From assembly GCF_002356415.1 (NCBI RefSeq), contig NZ_AP018338.1, positions 1,302,001-1,366,000 of the forward strand: 64,000 nt of DNA, given 5' to 3'. A program made the translations under genes and the position numbers. Position 1 is the first letter of the stretch, and each line of letters opens with the position of its first letter. Positions 44,853-55,732 of the stretch are shown here, piece by piece. The notes beneath the pieces are model-generated. The model did not search any database, was not told the origin of the DNA, and saw nothing but the letters and a program-made list of their open reading frames with translations. This stretch comes from Streptococcus oralis subsp. tigurinus (GTDB taxonomy: Bacteria > Bacillota > Bacilli > Lactobacillales > Streptococcaceae).

Positions 44853-46048
44853 TTTTTCTCCCTCAGGTAAGCATGGATTGCTTGACGATCATTTTCCAAC
44901 TCTCCATCGACAATGGCAAACTCAATCTCCGTTAAAATCTCTCCCAAGTCTGGTCCTGGCTGGTAACCATATTCCTTAATCAGAACTCCTCCGTTAATCT
45001 GGATTTCTTTCTTATCATGAATGGTCAAACTCTGGTAAGTTTCTGTGATGGCTTGTGGGTTGACTTCTTTCCCTTGAGCCTGACGAAGACTTTCAGCTTG
45101 TAGAAGGGAATCCAAGTCAAAGCGGTAACAATCGCGCTTGCTCAGCTCTCCTTCTTCTCGCAAAACCAAAATAGTCAGCAAATCCTGTACTTGCTTGGCA
45201 AACTGGCGTGAGGTTTTCCAAGCTTTCAAAAATGGCTGTGCATCTTTAATCTCCAAAGCCCACAACAGAGCTGCCCAGGCTTGTTCAGAAGATTCAAAAG
45301 TGAAATCAGTCTCCAAAACAAACAGTCTGTTGAGCTTGCCCTGGCTTCCTGCCATGTCTGGAAGATAGTCATAAGCTCGACTCTCAATCATGGAAGACAG
45401 ACCAACTCGCCAAAAAGGAGCCAGCAAGAGTTTATCAAACTCAACGAAGGTGCGCTCCACAGAAATTTTCTCCAAGAGTGGCGTCAAAGTCTTCATCGCC
45501 ACAAAAGTTTCTGGTTCAAGTTTAAAACCGAGACTGGCCTGAAAGCGGAAACCACGCATAATACGCAGAGCATCTTCGTTGAAACGCTCACTAGCCACTC
45601 CAACTGCTCGCAAGACTTGGTTTTTCAAATCTTCTAAACCATGGAACAAGTCAATAATTTCGCCTGTTTCATCCAAAGCGAAGGCATTGACTGTGAAATC
45701 ACGGCGCTTGAGGTCTTCTTCTAGCGAACGCACAAAGGAAACCGCACTGGGTCTACGATAGTCCACATAGACATCCTCTGTTCGAAAGGTTGTTACCTCA
45801 TACTCCTCGTCCCCATCTAGGACCAAGACGGTTCCGTGCTCGATTCCGATGTCAGCTGTGCGAGGGAAAATCTGCTTGGTTTCTTCTGGATAAGAAGACG
45901 TCGCGATGTCCACATCATGGATGGGGCGATTGAGTAGGGCATCTCTGACGGAGCCCCCAACAAAATAGGCCTCAAAGCCTGCTTCTTTAATTTTTTCTAA
46001 TACTGGTAAAGCCTTCTGAAATTCAGAAGGCATTTGTGTTAATCTCAT
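44849..46048 (-). CDS. cca: CCA-adding tRNA nucleotidyltransferase
   Basis: 399 residues, class II type. The head domain has G-G-S-V-R-D and D-V-D-I-A-T (metal ligands), then R-R-D-F-T-V-N-A and the nucleotide-selecting E-D...R motif ([12 protein letters not shown]). It adds or repairs the 3' CCA of tRNAs. The residues R-Q-A-Q-G-K-E near 320 look like normal tail sequence. Overlaps of 4 nt with dapB upstream and the ABC-F gene downstream show translational coupling. Confidence 0.96.
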   Translation of the reverse strand: MRLTQMPSEFQKALPVLEKIKEAGFEAYFVGGSVRDALLNRPIHDVDIATSSYPEETKQIFPRTADIGIEHGTVLVLDGDEEYEVTTFRTEDVYVDYRRPSAVSFVRSLEEDLKRRDFTVNAFALDETGEIIDLFHGLEDLKNQVLRAVGVASERFNEDALRIMRGFRFQASLGFKLEPETFVAMKTLTPLLEKISVERTFVEFDKLLLAPFWRVGLSSMIESRAYDYLPDMAGSQGKLNRLFVLETDFTFESSEQAWAALLWALEIKDAQPFLKAWKTSRQFAKQVQDLLTILVLREEGELSKRDCYRFDLDSLLQAESLRQAQGKEVNPQAITETYQSLTIHDKKEIQINGGVLIKEYGYQPGPDLGEILTEIEFAIVDGELENDRQAIHAYLREKK

Positions 46049-46812
46049 AATAAGTGTTCTAATCCATAGACAAGCTCATGACGCTTGACAACTTCTTTGA
46101 TTCCCAAATTGACCCCTGTCATGAAGGAGCTGCGATCATAGGAGTCATGACGAAGGGTCAATCCTTCTCCCTGATTGCCAAAGATGACTTCCTGATGGGC
46201 TACCAAGCCTGGTAGGCGGACTGAGTGTATGCGCATGCCATCAAAGTCAGCACCACGAGCACCTGCAATCAATTCTTCCTCATCAGGCGCACCTTGCTGA
46301 ATAGACTCTCGAACTTCCGCCATTAACTCGGCAGTTTTAATAGCTGTTCCACTCGGAGCATCTTTTTTCTTGTCATGATGGAGCTCGATAATCTCCACAT
46401 TTGGGAAATATTTGGCAGCCTGCGCCGCAAATTGCATCAGCAAGACAGCTCCCAAGGCAAAGTTAGGGGCAATCAAGCCACCCAAATCTTGTTCACGGGA
46501 AAACGCTTTGAGTTCTGCAATTTCTTCACTAGTGAATCCTGTTGTTCCTACGACTGGGGCAAAGCCATTTTCAAGAGCAAAGCGTGTATTTTCGTAGGCA
46601 ACAGCTGGAGTTGTAAAATCTACCCAGACATCCGCTTCAAAACCAGCCAAGTCAGCCTTATCATTGAAGACAGGAATTCCCTGCCATTCTGACGCAGACT
46701 CAAAGGGATCCAAAACCGCGACCAAGTCCAAGTCCGGATCAGCAAAGACCATCTGACAGGCAGCTTGGCCCATCTTTCCCCTAAACCCGGCGATAATTAC
46801 TCGAATACTCAT
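46045..46812 (-). CDS. dapB: 4-hydroxy-tetrahydrodipicolinate reductase
   Basis: 255 residues. N-terminal Rossmann motif G-F-R-G-K-M-G-Q-A, then V-D-F-T-T-P and V-V-G-T-T-G-F, and the catalytic [14 protein letters not shown]. It reduces dihydrodipicolinate with NAD(P)H in lysine biosynthesis, here feeding the L-Lys used by MurE. It is the first gene of dapB-cca-ABC-F. Confidence 0.96.
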   Translation of the reverse strand: MSIRVIIAGFRGKMGQAACQMVFADPDLDLVAVLDPFESASEWQGIPVFNDKADLAGFEADVWVDFTTPAVAYENTRFALENGFAPVVGTTGFTSEEIAELKAFSREQDLGGLIAPNFALGAVLLMQFAAQAAKYFPNVEIIELHHDKKKDAPSGTAIKTAELMAEVRESIQQGAPDEEELIAGARGADFDGMRIHSVRLPGLVAHQEVIFGNQGEGLTLRHDSYDRSSFMTGVNLGIKEVVKRHELVYGLEHLL

Positions 46813-46826
46813 CTCTACTCCTGTCT

Positions 46827-47060
46827 AAGATACAAAGCCTGTAAGAACATAAAGTGAAAATAGGAGTTCTGATCAAGGAGTGTCTACTCCTTGGAAGAAC
46901 TATCTTTTTCACACAGGGTTCTAGGCATGTTCAATTATCAAGATACAAAGGACGTTAGTTGCCCATGAAAAATAGGGAATGACGCTGACTTTCCACGAAA
47001 GGCAAGACAGGCATCTTTTTCAAGAGGCAATAGTCCGTGTTCAATTACTAAGATACAAAA
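46827..47060. repeat. Direct repeats between degV and dapB
   Basis: The 262-bp gap holds no gene. AAGATACAAA occurs three times (46827-46836, 46940-46949, 47051-47060). The last two are embedded in a longer repeat of about 48 bp (ATCTTTTTCA...TGTTCAATTA..AAGATACAAA), and the first and third share TGTAAGAACA downstream. It looks like decayed copies of an intergenic repeat. No match to BOX. Confidence 0.6.
46865..46901. terminator. Long hairpin in the degV-dapB gap
   Basis: Nested arms AGTTCT / AGAACT (46865-46870, 46896-46901) and CAAGGAGT / ACTCCTTG (46874-46881, 46886-46893) around a 4-nt loop. The T run (ATCTTTTTC) follows on the plus strand only, so its role as degV terminator is uncertain; it may be part of a small RNA. 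Confidence 0.5.
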
Positions 47061-47074
47061 CTTGTAAGAACAAT

Positions 47075-47923
47075 CTAGACGACTGGTGTATAGCTTAAAG
47101 CGATACTACCTTCTCCAAGGTGGGTTCCAATGACACTACCAAAGGTATCAATTGGAATTTCAGCAGTCACACCACTCTCCATCAAAAGCTGACGTAAATC
47201 CGCTGCCTTTTGAGGAGCATTGCCATGGATGACTGTTATACGGTAGTCCCCATCTTTTGTCAACTCCTTGATGATTTCCACCAAACGTTTGATTGCTTTC
47301 TTTTCTGTACGAACTTTTTCGTAAACTTCAATCACTCCTTGGTCATTAAAGTAAAGGATAGGCTTGATACTGAGGAGATTCCCTAAGATAGCTGCCCCAT
47401 TTGACAAACGTCCTCCCTTAACCAAATGATCAAGGTCATCTACTATGATAAAGGCTGAATTATCAGCAATTTGGATAGCCAACTTCTCCTGAATCTGGGC
47501 AAAATCATCGCCTTGTTCTGCCCATTCAAAGGCACTCTCTACCATAAATCCTAGAGGGGAACTTGTGATATGGGTATCTGGAAAGGCAATGGTCAAGCCA
47601 TCATACTCATCCAACATGTATTGGATGTTCTGATAAAAGCCTGAAATTCCTGACGAAAGAAAGAGTCCCAAGACATGGGTATAGCCTTCATCTTTCAAGG
47701 AACTTAGAATCTCATCCAATTTGGCAATACTTGGTTGACTAGTTTTAGGCAATTCTGCAGACTGAGCCATTTTTTGATAAAATTCCTCAGCAGTCAGATT
47801 GACACCTTCAACATACTCCTCCCCATCAATATTGACAGGAATATCCAAGATAAATAGATTCTCTCTTTGCAGCGTCTTCTCCTCTAAATAGGCTGAAGAA
47901 TCTGTAATGACAGCTAATTTCAT
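47075..47923 (-). CDS. DegV-family fatty-acid-binding protein
   Basis: 282 residues. DegV signatures: I-T-D-S-S-A-Y (7-13), T-S-Q-P-S (61-65), S-S-G-I-S-G-F-Y-Q and G-G-R-L-S-N-G-A. Members bind a fatty acid between two domains; some are FakB subunits that present exogenous fatty acid to FakA kinase. Which role applies here cannot be read. It lies 2 nt after the DUF1149 gene. Confidence 0.9.
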   Translation of the reverse strand: MKLAVITDSSAYLEEKTLQRENLFILDIPVNIDGEEYVEGVNLTAEEFYQKMAQSAELPKTSQPSIAKLDEILSSLKDEGYTHVLGLFLSSGISGFYQNIQYMLDEYDGLTIAFPDTHITSSPLGFMVESAFEWAEQGDDFAQIQEKLAIQIADNSAFIIVDDLDHLVKGGRLSNGAAILGNLLSIKPILYFNDQGVIEVYEKVRTEKKAIKRLVEIIKELTKDGDYRITVIHGNAPQKAADLRQLLMESGVTAEIPIDTFGSVIGTHLGEGSIALSYTPVV

Positions 47924-47925
47924 GA

Positions 47926-48300
47926 CTAAAACTCCAAATTGATCCCTGGAAGATCCAAGGCGATTTCTGTTACTTCATACGTCAAACGATTGAGCATGTT
48001 CAAACATGGACGTGCCAGAGTTTCAACTTCTTCTTGGTTAAATTCGCTTGGTTCGTTGACAATGCGACCTTCCACATGGTTAACTTGGGAAATCGTTCCG
48101 CTGATGACAAATTTGTCAAAGACAATCATGAAACTCAAGATAACAACTAGCGAGGTTACTTGGTTTTCTTGGTCGTATTGGAGCAACTGGAAATTCACGT
48201 CTACCTTGGTTTCAGGAGCCCCATTTTCATTTTCCCATTCAAAGTTACGAGCATCAAAGTGATACTGGCTAACAAATTCTTGTTCTCGTTTAAGATTCAT
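47926..48300 (-). CDS. DUF1149-family protein (SecB-like fold)
   Basis: 124 residues, soluble. It contains [11 protein letters not shown]...[17 protein letters not shown], the beta-rich core of DUF1149 proteins, and a C-terminal helix with [18 protein letters not shown]. Structures of this family resemble SecB, the secretion chaperone, but no function has been shown that I know of. It is coupled to degV. GAGAGA precedes the ATG. Confidence 0.85.
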   Translation of the reverse strand: MNLKREQEFVSQYHFDARNFEWENENGAPETKVDVNFQLLQYDQENQVTSLVVILSFMIVFDKFVISGTISQVNHVEGRIVNEPSEFNQEEVETLARPCLNMLNRLTYEVTEIALDLPGINLEF

Positions 48301-48373
48301 TTCTCTCTCCCATTGCTACAATTTACTATGCAATTGTACCACATTTTTATCATTTCATCTAGTTTTCTAGGCT

Positions 48374-49726
48374 TTAGTCAATACCGATCTCATCTTTAAC
48401 AACAGTAGCAATCGTATCTACATAGTAATTGACTTCTTCTGTTGTAGGTGCCTCTGCCATAACTCGCAAGAGAGGTTCGGTACCACTTGGGCGAACAAGG
48501 ATACGGCCGTTTCCTGCCATTTCTCCTTCCATCTTTTCGATGATTGCCTTGATGGCTGGTACTTCCATGGCTTTTTCTTTCATGGCATTTTCCACTCGGA
48601 TATTGACCAGTTTTTGTGGGTAAATCGTTACTTCTGATGCCAGTTGAGACAAGGTTTTACCGGTTTCCCGTATAACTTTTGTTAGTTGAACGGCAGTTAA
48701 CTGTCCATCACCTGTCGTATTGTAATCCATCAAGATAACGTGACCAGACTGTTCACCACCAAGGTTATAGCCTGATTTTCTCATTTCTTCGACGACATAG
48801 CGGTCACCAACCGCAGTGACTGCCTTATTGATGCCTTCACGATCCAAGGCCTTATGGAACCCAAGGTTAGACATAACCGTTGTCACGATGGTGTTTTGAG
48901 CTAACTGGCCTTTTTCAGAAAGGTATTTCCCGATGATGTACATGATCTTATCACCATCAACGATGTCACCATTTTCATCAACAGCAATCAAACGGTCACT
49001 GTCTCCGTCGAAGGCTAAACCAATAGCTGACTGGCTTTCTTTGACTACTTCTTGAAGAGCTTCTGGGTGAGTTGAACCAACATTCAAGTTGATATTAAGA
49101 CCATCTGGTGTCTCACCGATAACTGTCAACTGAGCACCAAGATCAGCGAAAATCTGGCGAGCACTTGTAAACGCTGCACCGTTCGCTGTGTCCAAGGACA
49201 CTTTCATTCCCTCAAGAGGCGTTCCAGTTGAAACAAGGTAGCCTTCATACTTACGCAAACCTTCTGGATAGTCCACTAAGGTTCCCAAGCCTTCGGCACT
49301 TGGACGAGGAAGAGTGTCTTCGGTAGCATCTAGCAAGGCTTCAATTTCTGCCTCTTTTTCATCATCAAGTTTGAAACCATCCCCACCAAAGAACTTAATC
49401 CCATTATCGAGGGCTGGGTTGTGGCTGGCAGAAATCATAACACCTGCACTGGCTCCCTCAGTTTTGACCAAGTAAGCTACTGCTGGTGTTGCAAGGACAC
49501 CAAGTTTGTAGACGTGAATCCCTGCAGAGAGAAGACCTGCCACCAAGGCTGATTCTAACATTTCTCCTGAGATACGTGTATCACGTCCTACAAAGACTTT
49601 AGGGGCTTCTGTTTCGTGTTGACTGAGGACATATCCACCAAAACGGCCTAGTTTAAAAGCCAATTCTGGTGTCAGTTCTACGTTTGCTTCTCCACGGACT
49701 CCATCGGTCCCAAAATATTTACCCAT
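48374..49726 (-). CDS. glmM: Phosphoglucosamine mutase
   Basis: 450 residues from the ATG before [11 protein letters not shown], the family's usual start; an ATG four codons earlier overlaps the ribosome site (AAAAGGA). The phosphoserine loop is S-A-S-H-N-P (active Ser near 100), with D-G-D-S-D-R for metal. It makes GlcN-1-P for UDP-GlcNAc, the precursor of peptidoglycan and of the sugar used by the epimerase at 27823. The cdaA-cdaR-glmM order is conserved, and GlmM is known to bind and inhibit CdaA. Confidence 0.96.
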   Translation of the reverse strand: MGKYFGTDGVRGEANVELTPELAFKLGRFGGYVLSQHETEAPKVFVGRDTRISGEMLESALVAGLLSAGIHVYKLGVLATPAVAYLVKTEGASAGVMISASHNPALDNGIKFFGGDGFKLDDEKEAEIEALLDATEDTLPRPSAEGLGTLVDYPEGLRKYEGYLVSTGTPLEGMKVSLDTANGAAFTSARQIFADLGAQLTVIGETPDGLNINLNVGSTHPEALQEVVKESQSAIGLAFDGDSDRLIAVDENGDIVDGDKIMYIIGKYLSEKGQLAQNTIVTTVMSNLGFHKALDREGINKAVTAVGDRYVVEEMRKSGYNLGGEQSGHVILMDYNTTGDGQLTAVQLTKVIRETGKTLSQLASEVTIYPQKLVNIRVENAMKEKAMEVPAIKAIIEKMEGEMAGNGRILVRPSGTEPLLRVMAEAPTTEEVNYYVDTIATVVKDEIGID

Positions 49727-49754
49727 TTTATTTATCATCCTTTTCTATTATTTA

Positions 49755-50537
49755 TTATTGTTTAGACGAATCTGATTTTGTTTCTGAACTCGTTGAAGAC
49801 GAACTGCCTTCTGAGGAACTTGTTGACGAGTTACTTGAACTAGACGTTGCTGTTTTTGTTGTAATTTTCATAGTTGTGTCAAACGGCATAATGACGCTTG
49901 GTAAGACATTTCCATTTTTATCGACTGCTTGTAGAGGAACAGAGGACGAGTAGTTTCTAGTTATCCGTTCACTCGTCGGTAAGATAGCAATGACACGATC
50001 TACTTTGGAGAGGGTTTCCTCATCACTAATAACCGTTACTTTTTCATCTGATACAGTAACTGTATCGATTTTCACGCGAGAATCAATCTGACTAGGGTCA
50101 ATCTCCGGCACAACAATGACATTGTCTCGTTTTGCTTTTTTACCAACCTTCACTGTTATCTTTTGCGGAGTTGCAACAGCCGTCAAACCACTCGGTAAAT
50201 TTTCAATAGTCAGAGGAACTTCGATGGTTCCTACACTGGCATCAGAAAGATCAGCCGTCACCTTAAATTTGCGGGTACTTTCCTGCATCTCACTCGCCAA
50301 AGCAACTCTGTTTGACCCTGTTAGAAAGACCGTCACCTCAGATGTAAAACCACTGATAAAATACTGATCACTGTCATACTGAATATCAATTGGGACATTA
50401 AGAACTGTGTTTGTATAAGTCTCCGTCCGCACCTGTCTGGCACTGTTGCTATTCTGATAGTTTGTCAATGTTGCATAGATAAAGAGAATGCAAGCGAAAA
50501 AGAAGGAAGAAATGATGTATAGACTATTTTTTCTCAT
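49755..50537 (-). CDS. cdaR: CdaA regulatory protein CdaR (YbbR repeats)
   Basis: 260 residues. One N-terminal membrane helix (about 6-26) is followed by two YbbR repeats (about 40-220) and a Ser/Thr-rich tail of about 30 residues. The repeats lie outside the membrane and signal to the membrane-bound CdaA. Overlaps the end of cdaA by 14 nt. Confidence 0.94.
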   Translation of the reverse strand: MRKNSLYIISSFFFACILFIYATLTNYQNSNSARQVRTETYTNTVLNVPIDIQYDSDQYFISGFTSEVTVFLTGSNRVALASEMQESTRKFKVTADLSDASVGTIEVPLTIENLPSGLTAVATPQKITVKVGKKAKRDNVIVVPEIDPSQIDSRVKIDTVTVSDEKVTVISDEETLSKVDRVIAILPTSERITRNYSSSVPLQAVDKNGNVLPSVIMPFDTTMKITTKTATSSSSNSSTSSSEGSSSSTSSETKSDSSKQ

Positions 50538-51381
50538 GTTTCAATCCTCCTAGCAAGCGCTCTTTCAGACCTTGCTTTTTCTCTGATTTTGGAAGTAAGA
50601 TTCTTCTCAATTCAGATTCAAACTCTTCCAAGGTCAAATCGTGCTTAAAGACTCCATTATAGGTGATTGAGATTCCACCAGTTTCTTCCGAAACCACAAA
50701 GGTAAGAGCATCTGATACTTCCGACAAACCAATCGCCGCCCTGTGACGCGTTCCAAACTCCTTGGAAATCCCGGTATCTTCAGTCAAGGGTAGATAGGCT
50801 GAAGTTACAGCAATCCGGTCTTCCTTGATAATGACAGCACCATCATGCAAGGGAGTATTGGGAATGAAAATATTGATAAGCAATTCAGCCGAAATTTTAG
50901 CATCTAAAGGGATCCCTGTCGAGATGTATTCCTGCAAGGTTCTCACTCTCTGAACCACTACAAGCGCCCCAATCTTACGAGGGCTCATGTATTCAACTGA
51001 TTTCACAAATGCACGGACCATCTGCTCTTCCGCACTAATAGGGGCATTGGAGAAGAAATCAGTAGCCCGGCCCAATCGCTCCAAACCAGTCCGAATCTCT
51101 GGTGAAAAGATAACCACCGCTGCAATCACCCCGTAGGTGATGATCTGATTGATCAACCAGGAAATAGTCGTTAAACCAATCATATTGGAAAGAATCTGGG
51201 CTAGAATAAAAACTAAGACTCCACGGACCAATATCATAATCTTGGTGCCTGCAATAGCTTTAGTAAAATGATATAAAATATAAGTCACAATGAGAATATC
51301 AATCAGATTGGTGACTATACTCCAAGGACTTGAAAACAAACTCGTCCAGTATTGTAAATTGGATAATTGTTGAAAATTCAT
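50524..51381 (-). CDS. cdaA: Diadenylate cyclase CdaA
   Basis: 285 residues from the ATG at 51381 (M-N-F-Q-Q-L-S-N-L), which has GGGAGGAGG ahead; upstream in-frame codons lie within that site. Three membrane helices (about 18-90) precede the DAC domain, with the catalytic D-G-A-V-I-I and R-H-R-A-A-I-G motifs. It makes c-di-AMP, the cell's main cyclic dinucleotide, controlling K+ and osmotic balance and competence. An extended -10 promoter TGGTATAAT lies at 51418-51426. Confidence 0.96.
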   Translation of the reverse strand: MNFQQLSNLQYWTSLFSSPWSIVTNLIDILIVTYILYHFTKAIAGTKIMILVRGVLVFILAQILSNMIGLTTISWLINQIITYGVIAAVVIFSPEIRTGLERLGRATDFFSNAPISAEEQMVRAFVKSVEYMSPRKIGALVVVQRVRTLQEYISTGIPLDAKISAELLINIFIPNTPLHDGAVIIKEDRIAVTSAYLPLTEDTGISKEFGTRHRAAIGLSEVSDALTFVVSEETGGISITYNGVFKHDLTLEEFESELRRILLPKSEKKQGLKERLLGGLKHEKK

Positions 51382-51417
51382 CCTTGGCCTCCTCCCTGTC
51401 AAAACACTTTACTCATC

Positions 51418-51426
51418 ATTATACCA
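51418..51426 (-). promoter_or_regulatory. Extended -10 promoter of cdaA-cdaR-glmM
   Basis: Minus-strand TGGTATAAT, no strong -35. Confidence 0.6.
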
Positions 51427-51517
51427 TTTTTTGCCCATTTTTTCCCTATCCTACCTCATTTTAAATTAAGCAAAAATATGATAAAATAAACTGACTAGAA
51501 AAAACAAAGGAGAAATC

Positions 51518-52486
51518 ATGTCTCAACTCTATGATATTACCATTGTAGGTGGCGGTCCTGTCGGGCTCTTTGCTGCCTTTTACGCCCACCTACGCCAAGC
51601 CAAAGTCCAAATCATCGACTCTCTTCCCCAGCTCGGTGGTCAACCAGCTATCCTCTACCCTGAAAAGCAAATCCTTGATGTTCCAGGTTTTCCAAACTTA
51701 ACCGGAGAAGAGTTGACCAATCGCTTGATTGAACAGCTAAACGGCTTTGATACCCCTATTCATCTCAATGAAACAGTTCTTGAGATTGAAAAACAAGAAG
51801 AAGGCTTTGCCATTACAACCTCTAAAGGTAGCCACCTGACTAAAACAGTTATCATTGCCATGGGGGGTGGTGCCTTCAAACCACGTCCGCTCGAATTAGA
51901 TGGAGTTGAAAACTATGAAAATATCCACTACCACGTTTCCAATATCCAACAATACGCTGGGAAGAAAGTAACCATCCTTGGTGGGGGAGACTCAGCTGTG
52001 GACTGGGCTCTAGCTTTTGAAAAAATTGCGCCAACTACCCTTGTTCACCGCAGAGATAATTTCCGCGCCTTGGAACACAGTGTGCAAGCCCTGCAAGAAT
52101 CATCTGTAACCATCAAGACACCGTTCGTCCCTAGCCAACTTCTCGGAGATGGAAAAACACTCGACAAACTAGAAATCACCAAAGTCAAATCAGATGAAAC
52201 CGAAACTATCGAGGTAGACCACCTCTTTGTCAACTATGGTTTCAAATCATCTGTCGGCAATCTTAAAAATTGGGGTCTGGACCTCAACCGTCATAAGATT
52301 ATCGTCAATAGCAAGCAAGAATCCAGCCAAACGGGTATTTACGCTATTGGAGACTGCTGCTACTACGAAGGAAAGATTGATTTGATTGCCACAGGACTGG
52401 GTGAAGCACCAACCGCCGTCAATAATGCCATCAACTACATCGACCCAGAACAAAAAGTGCAACCAAAACACTCAACAAGTTTATAA
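51518..52486 (+). CDS. Ferredoxin/flavodoxin--NADP+ reductase (TrxR-like, YumC type)
   Basis: 322 residues. FAD loop G-G-G-P-V-G-L-F-A-A (10-19), NADPH loop G-G-G-D-S-A-V-D-W-A and C-terminal G-D-C-C-Y-Y-E-G-K-I-D-L-I-A-T-G. The redox-active CxxC of thioredoxin reductase is missing, which marks the YumC-type ferredoxin-NADP reductases. It could serve the ferredoxin at 59624. AAAGGAG precedes the ATG, and TGATAAAAT lies about 30 nt upstream. It ends at a bidirectional terminator. Confidence 0.92.
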   Translation: MSQLYDITIVGGGPVGLFAAFYAHLRQAKVQIIDSLPQLGGQPAILYPEKQILDVPGFPNLTGEELTNRLIEQLNGFDTPIHLNETVLEIEKQEEGFAITTSKGSHLTKTVIIAMGGGAFKPRPLELDGVENYENIHYHVSNIQQYAGKKVTILGGGDSAVDWALAFEKIAPTTLVHRRDNFRALEHSVQALQESSVTIKTPFVPSQLLGDGKTLDKLEITKVKSDETETIEVDHLFVNYGFKSSVGNLKNWGLDLNRHKIIVNSKQESSQTGIYAIGDCCYYEGKIDLIATGLGEAPTAVNNAINYIDPEQKVQPKHSTSL

Positions 52487-52492
52487 GAAAAG

Positions 52493-52518
52493 AACCACGG
52501 ATTCAACAATCCGTGGTT
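52493..52518. terminator. Bidirectional terminator between the ferredoxin reductase gene and whiA
   Basis: A perfect 11-bp stem (AACCACGGATT / AATCCGTGGTT) with a 4-nt loop; it overlaps the end of the convergent whiA region. Confidence 0.85.
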
Positions 52519-53430
52519 TCATAGTTCCTCTGCAATCTTGTTTATTTTTCGGAGTCTGTGGTTGACGCCACTTTTGGTTAGGGGATTGCTCAGGCTATCT
52601 GCCAACTGCTGGATAGAGTAATCTGGGTGCTGAATTCGCAACTGAGCCACCTCTTGCAAATCCACGGGTAAATTTTCCAAACCCATTCTATCTTTGATTT
52701 TACTGATATTATTAATGGTCTTCATACTAGCAGAAACCGTTCGAGCGATATTGGCTGTTTCAGCGTTATTGGCTCGATTGAGATCGTTACGAGTTTCACG
52801 CAAAATCTTGACACGCTCAAAATTATCACGCGCCTGCATGGCCCCAATCACGATCAAGAAATCCATGATGTCTTCTGCACGCTGGAGATAGGTAACTGCA
52901 CCTTTCTTGCGTTCAATAACCTTGGCGTCCAATAAAAACTGCTGAAGGAGAGAGGCCAATCCTTGGGCATGGTCCAGATAAACAGAACTAATCTCCAACT
53001 GGTACTTGCCAGACTCAGGATCTCGGATGCTACCATTTGCCAGAAAGGCCCCACATAAGTAAGCACGACCAGCCTCCTCATCCGCTAAGATATCGGGATC
53101 AATGCCTGTCTCCAAACCAAAGAAGGAATCCGCAAGTCGCAAATCAGCTAAAAGCTCCTGCACCCTCTCATCGGTATAGACCGTGTAGACACGATTCTTA
53201 CGAAGATTGCTCCTCTGATGATGTCGAATTTCTGACTTAATATCATAAAAATGGAGAAAGGACTCATAAAGGTGACGAGCCAACTTGGCATTTTCAGTCA
53301 CAACAGACAAGGTCAAGCCCGAAGTCGAGAGACCGATACTGCCAGACATCTTGATGATAGCTGATAGTTCATGACGACTGAGATGGTGCTGACCAAGAAT
53401 TTCTTCTTTTACTGCAACTGTAAAACTCAT
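52519..53430 (-). CDS. whiA: WhiA-family DNA-binding regulator
   Basis: 303 residues. N-terminal LAGLIDADG-like homing-endonuclease fold (G-A-F-L-A-N-G-S-I region) and a C-terminal helix-turn-helix ([22 protein letters not shown]). In Gram-positive bacteria WhiA affects division and nucleoid organisation. It overlaps yvcK by 4 nt (ATGA) in the conserved rapZ-yvcK-whiA operon. Confidence 0.96.
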   Translation of the reverse strand: MSFTVAVKEEILGQHHLSRHELSAIIKMSGSIGLSTSGLTLSVVTENAKLARHLYESFLHFYDIKSEIRHHQRSNLRKNRVYTVYTDERVQELLADLRLADSFFGLETGIDPDILADEEAGRAYLCGAFLANGSIRDPESGKYQLEISSVYLDHAQGLASLLQQFLLDAKVIERKKGAVTYLQRAEDIMDFLIVIGAMQARDNFERVKILRETRNDLNRANNAETANIARTVSASMKTINNISKIKDRMGLENLPVDLQEVAQLRIQHPDYSIQQLADSLSNPLTKSGVNHRLRKINKIAEEL

Positions 53431-54404
53431 TTTCTCACCTGTATAATTCGCATCAATTCATCCACAATCAAATCCCCATCGTGGAAGGCTCCTCCATTTT
53501 CCAAACGAAGGAAGTTGGATGAAATCACACGAGGAACCTGTTTACAGAGACCAGCAAAATCATGCTCTACCTGTACCAAATATTCATCGAAACGGTTGGT
53601 ATCCATGTATTCTCTAGGAACCTTTTCAATATTGACCAAGACCGTATCAATAAAAGGCCGACCTAGATGGCGATGGAGGACTTCCACGTGGTCACTGTCT
53701 GAAAAGTGCTCTGTTTCCCCACGCTGGGTCATGATATTGCAGACATAGGCGATCTCCGCCTTGGTCTCCAAGAGAGCCTGCCCAATCTCCTCAATGACAA
53801 TATTTGGCAAAATCGATGTAAAGAGAGAACCAGGCCCCAAGACGATCATGTCACTCTCGAGAATAGTATTGACCACTCGACGGCTGGCTTGAGGTGTTTC
53901 ATCATCCAGAGTATTGGTCACATAGACATGGTCAATCATACCTGGATGATCAGCAATGTGGCTCTCACCTGCCACCTCAGAACCATCTTTAAAGACTGCA
54001 TGCAGTGTCAAAGGCTGATCGCTTGAGGGGTAGATTTTTCCTGTTGTGTGGAAAAAGAGACTTAGCAGCTGCATGGCATTATAAGTGGACCCTTGCATTT
54101 CAGAGAGCCCAGCTATGATGATATTCCCCAGTGGATGACCCGCAAAAGCACCAGCGTCTTCTGAAAAACGGTACTGAAAAACCTTCTCATAAAACTTAGG
54201 CATATCCGACATAGCCACCAGAACATTACGAAGATCACCTGGTGGTGTCAGCTGTTGGATATTCTTTCTTAGTTCACCAGAAGATCCACCATCATCAGCT
54301 ACCGTTACGATGGCTGCGATATCAACATCCTTTTCTCGCAAACTTTTCAAAATGACGGGGATACCCGTTCCTCCACCAATCACCGTTATCCTTGGTTTTC
54401 TCAT
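53427..54404 (-). CDS. yvcK: YvcK/GlmR-family protein (gluconeogenesis factor)
   Basis: 325 residues of the CofD-like fold. It begins [18 protein letters not shown], the UDP-sugar-binding loop, and has [11 protein letters not shown] and H-P-L-G-N-I. In Bacillus GlmR binds UDP-GlcNAc and stimulates GlmS, linking carbon supply to cell-wall synthesis. Overlaps of 4 nt with both neighbours. Confidence 0.95.
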   Translation of the reverse strand: MRKPRITVIGGGTGIPVILKSLREKDVDIAAIVTVADDGGSSGELRKNIQQLTPPGDLRNVLVAMSDMPKFYEKVFQYRFSEDAGAFAGHPLGNIIIAGLSEMQGSTYNAMQLLSLFFHTTGKIYPSSDQPLTLHAVFKDGSEVAGESHIADHPGMIDHVYVTNTLDDETPQASRRVVNTILESDMIVLGPGSLFTSILPNIVIEEIGQALLETKAEIAYVCNIMTQRGETEHFSDSDHVEVLHRHLGRPFIDTVLVNIEKVPREYMDTNRFDEYLVQVEHDFAGLCKQVPRVISSNFLRLENGGAFHDGDLIVDELMRIIQVRK

Positions 54405-55291
54405 GAACGGTTTACCGTTTCCTTTCTTCTGTCTTTGTCACGATGGCTTTCATTGACAGGCCAATTTTTAGCAAGATCCTTTGCGATTCGTTTGGCAAAG
54501 GCAACACTACGGTGCTGCCCACCTGTACATCCTACTGCAATGGTCAAAACAGACTTGCCTTCTTTCTTGTAACTTGGCAAGATTGGTTCAATCAAGGCGA
54601 GTAAGTGCTGATAGAAACTTTCAGACTCTTCATGATTCATCACATAGTCATAAACTGCTTGATCCTCACCTGTCTGATTACGGAGCTTCGGAAGGTAGTA
54701 TGGATTTGGCAAGAAACGGACATCAAAAACCAAGTCTGCATCAATAGGGATACCATACTTGAATCCAAAAGACATGACTTCGATACGAAAAGACTGGGCT
54801 TGTTCTTGGTCTGAAAATTGCTCTGCAATGGTTTTACGAAGTTCACGCGGAGTGAGTTCGGTCGTATCCACCACATTTTGACTCATATTTTTCAAAGGTG
54901 CCAAAAGTTCACGTTCCAGCTTAATGCCATCTAAAATCCGACCATCCGCTGCTAGAGGGTGACTTCTTCTCGTTTCCTTATAGCGTGCCACCAATTCCTT
55001 ATCTTTTGCATCCAAAAAGAGAATTTTGAAATCCAATTCATCTTGGTTTTCCAATTCATCCAAAACAGCCTGAATCTCTGAAAAGAAGGAACGGCTCCGC
55101 ATATCCACCACTAGGGCCAACTTATGGTCATCATCCTTGGTCTCGACCAACTGTAAAAACTTTGGCAAGAGGGCTGGCGGCATATTGTCAATAGTGAAAT
55201 ATCCCAAATCTTCGAAAGACTGAATGGCTACTGTTTTCCCTGCGCCACTCATCCCTGTCACAATCACAAGGTGAAGTTGTTTCTTTGTCAT
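54401..55291 (-). CDS. rapZ: RNase adapter / nucleotide-binding protein RapZ (YvcJ)
   Basis: 296 residues. Walker A G-M-S-G-A-G-K-T (about 13-20), D-N-M-P-P and the C-terminal [10 protein letters not shown]. In E. coli RapZ senses GlcN6P and controls GlmS; the Firmicute YvcJ form is less well known. It is first in the rapZ-yvcK-whiA operon. Confidence 0.95.
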   Translation of the reverse strand: MTKKQLHLVIVTGMSGAGKTVAIQSFEDLGYFTIDNMPPALLPKFLQLVETKDDDHKLALVVDMRSRSFFSEIQAVLDELENQDELDFKILFLDAKDKELVARYKETRRSHPLAADGRILDGIKLERELLAPLKNMSQNVVDTTELTPRELRKTIAEQFSDQEQAQSFRIEVMSFGFKYGIPIDADLVFDVRFLPNPYYLPKLRNQTGEDQAVYDYVMNHEESESFYQHLLALIEPILPSYKKEGKSVLTIAVGCTGGQHRSVAFAKRIAKDLAKNWPVNESHRDKDRRKETVNRS

Positions 55292-55308
55292 CTATCTCTC
55301 CTTATATC

Positions 55309-55334
55309 AAAAAAAGTTTGGCAGAGCCAAACTT
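55309..55334 (-). terminator. Hairpin in front of rapZ, downstream-to-upstream boundary with ridA
   Basis: A perfect 9-bp stem (AAGTTTGGC / GCCAAACTT, 55314-55322 and 55326-55334), 3-nt loop, followed by T7 on the minus strand. It terminates clpX-engB-ridA. Confidence 0.9.
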
Positions 55335-55342
55335 CAACTAGC

Positions 55343-55723
55343 TTATCCAATCTCTGCGATCACTTCAATTTCGACTTTTACATCACGAGGAAGACGTGAA
55401 ACCTCTACAGCTGAACGAGCTGGGAATTCCTCTTTAAAGGCCGTTTGGTAAACCTCGTTAAAAGGAACAAAGTCATTCATATCGCTCAAGAAGCAAGTTG
55501 TTTTGACAACGTGGTCAAAGTCCGTTCCCGCTTCTGCCAAAATAGCACCGATATTTTTCAAAACTTGTTCTGTCTGTTCTTGGATAGTCTCTCCTACAAT
55601 TTCACCAGTTTCAGGAGATAGGGGAACTTGACCGCTAGCAAACAAAAGATTGCCAACGATTTTCCCTTGAACATAAGGTCCGATAGCCTTTGGAGCCTTG
55701 TCTGTATGAATTGTTTTTGCCAT
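55343..55723 (-). CDS. ridA: RidA/YjgF-family enamine/imine deaminase
   Basis: 126 residues, standard length. Motifs: A-P-K-A-I-G-P-Y, G-N-L-L-F-A-S-G-Q-V-P and C-F-L-S-D-M...F-P-A-R-S-A-V-E-V with the substrate Arg. It hydrolyses reactive 2-aminoacrylate-type imines made by PLP enzymes. It lies 9 nt after engB. Confidence 0.95.
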   Translation of the reverse strand: MAKTIHTDKAPKAIGPYVQGKIVGNLLFASGQVPLSPETGEIVGETIQEQTEQVLKNIGAILAEAGTDFDHVVKTTCFLSDMNDFVPFNEVYQTAFKEEFPARSAVEVSRLPRDVKVEIEVIAEIG

Positions 55724-55732
55724 TTCTTTCCC

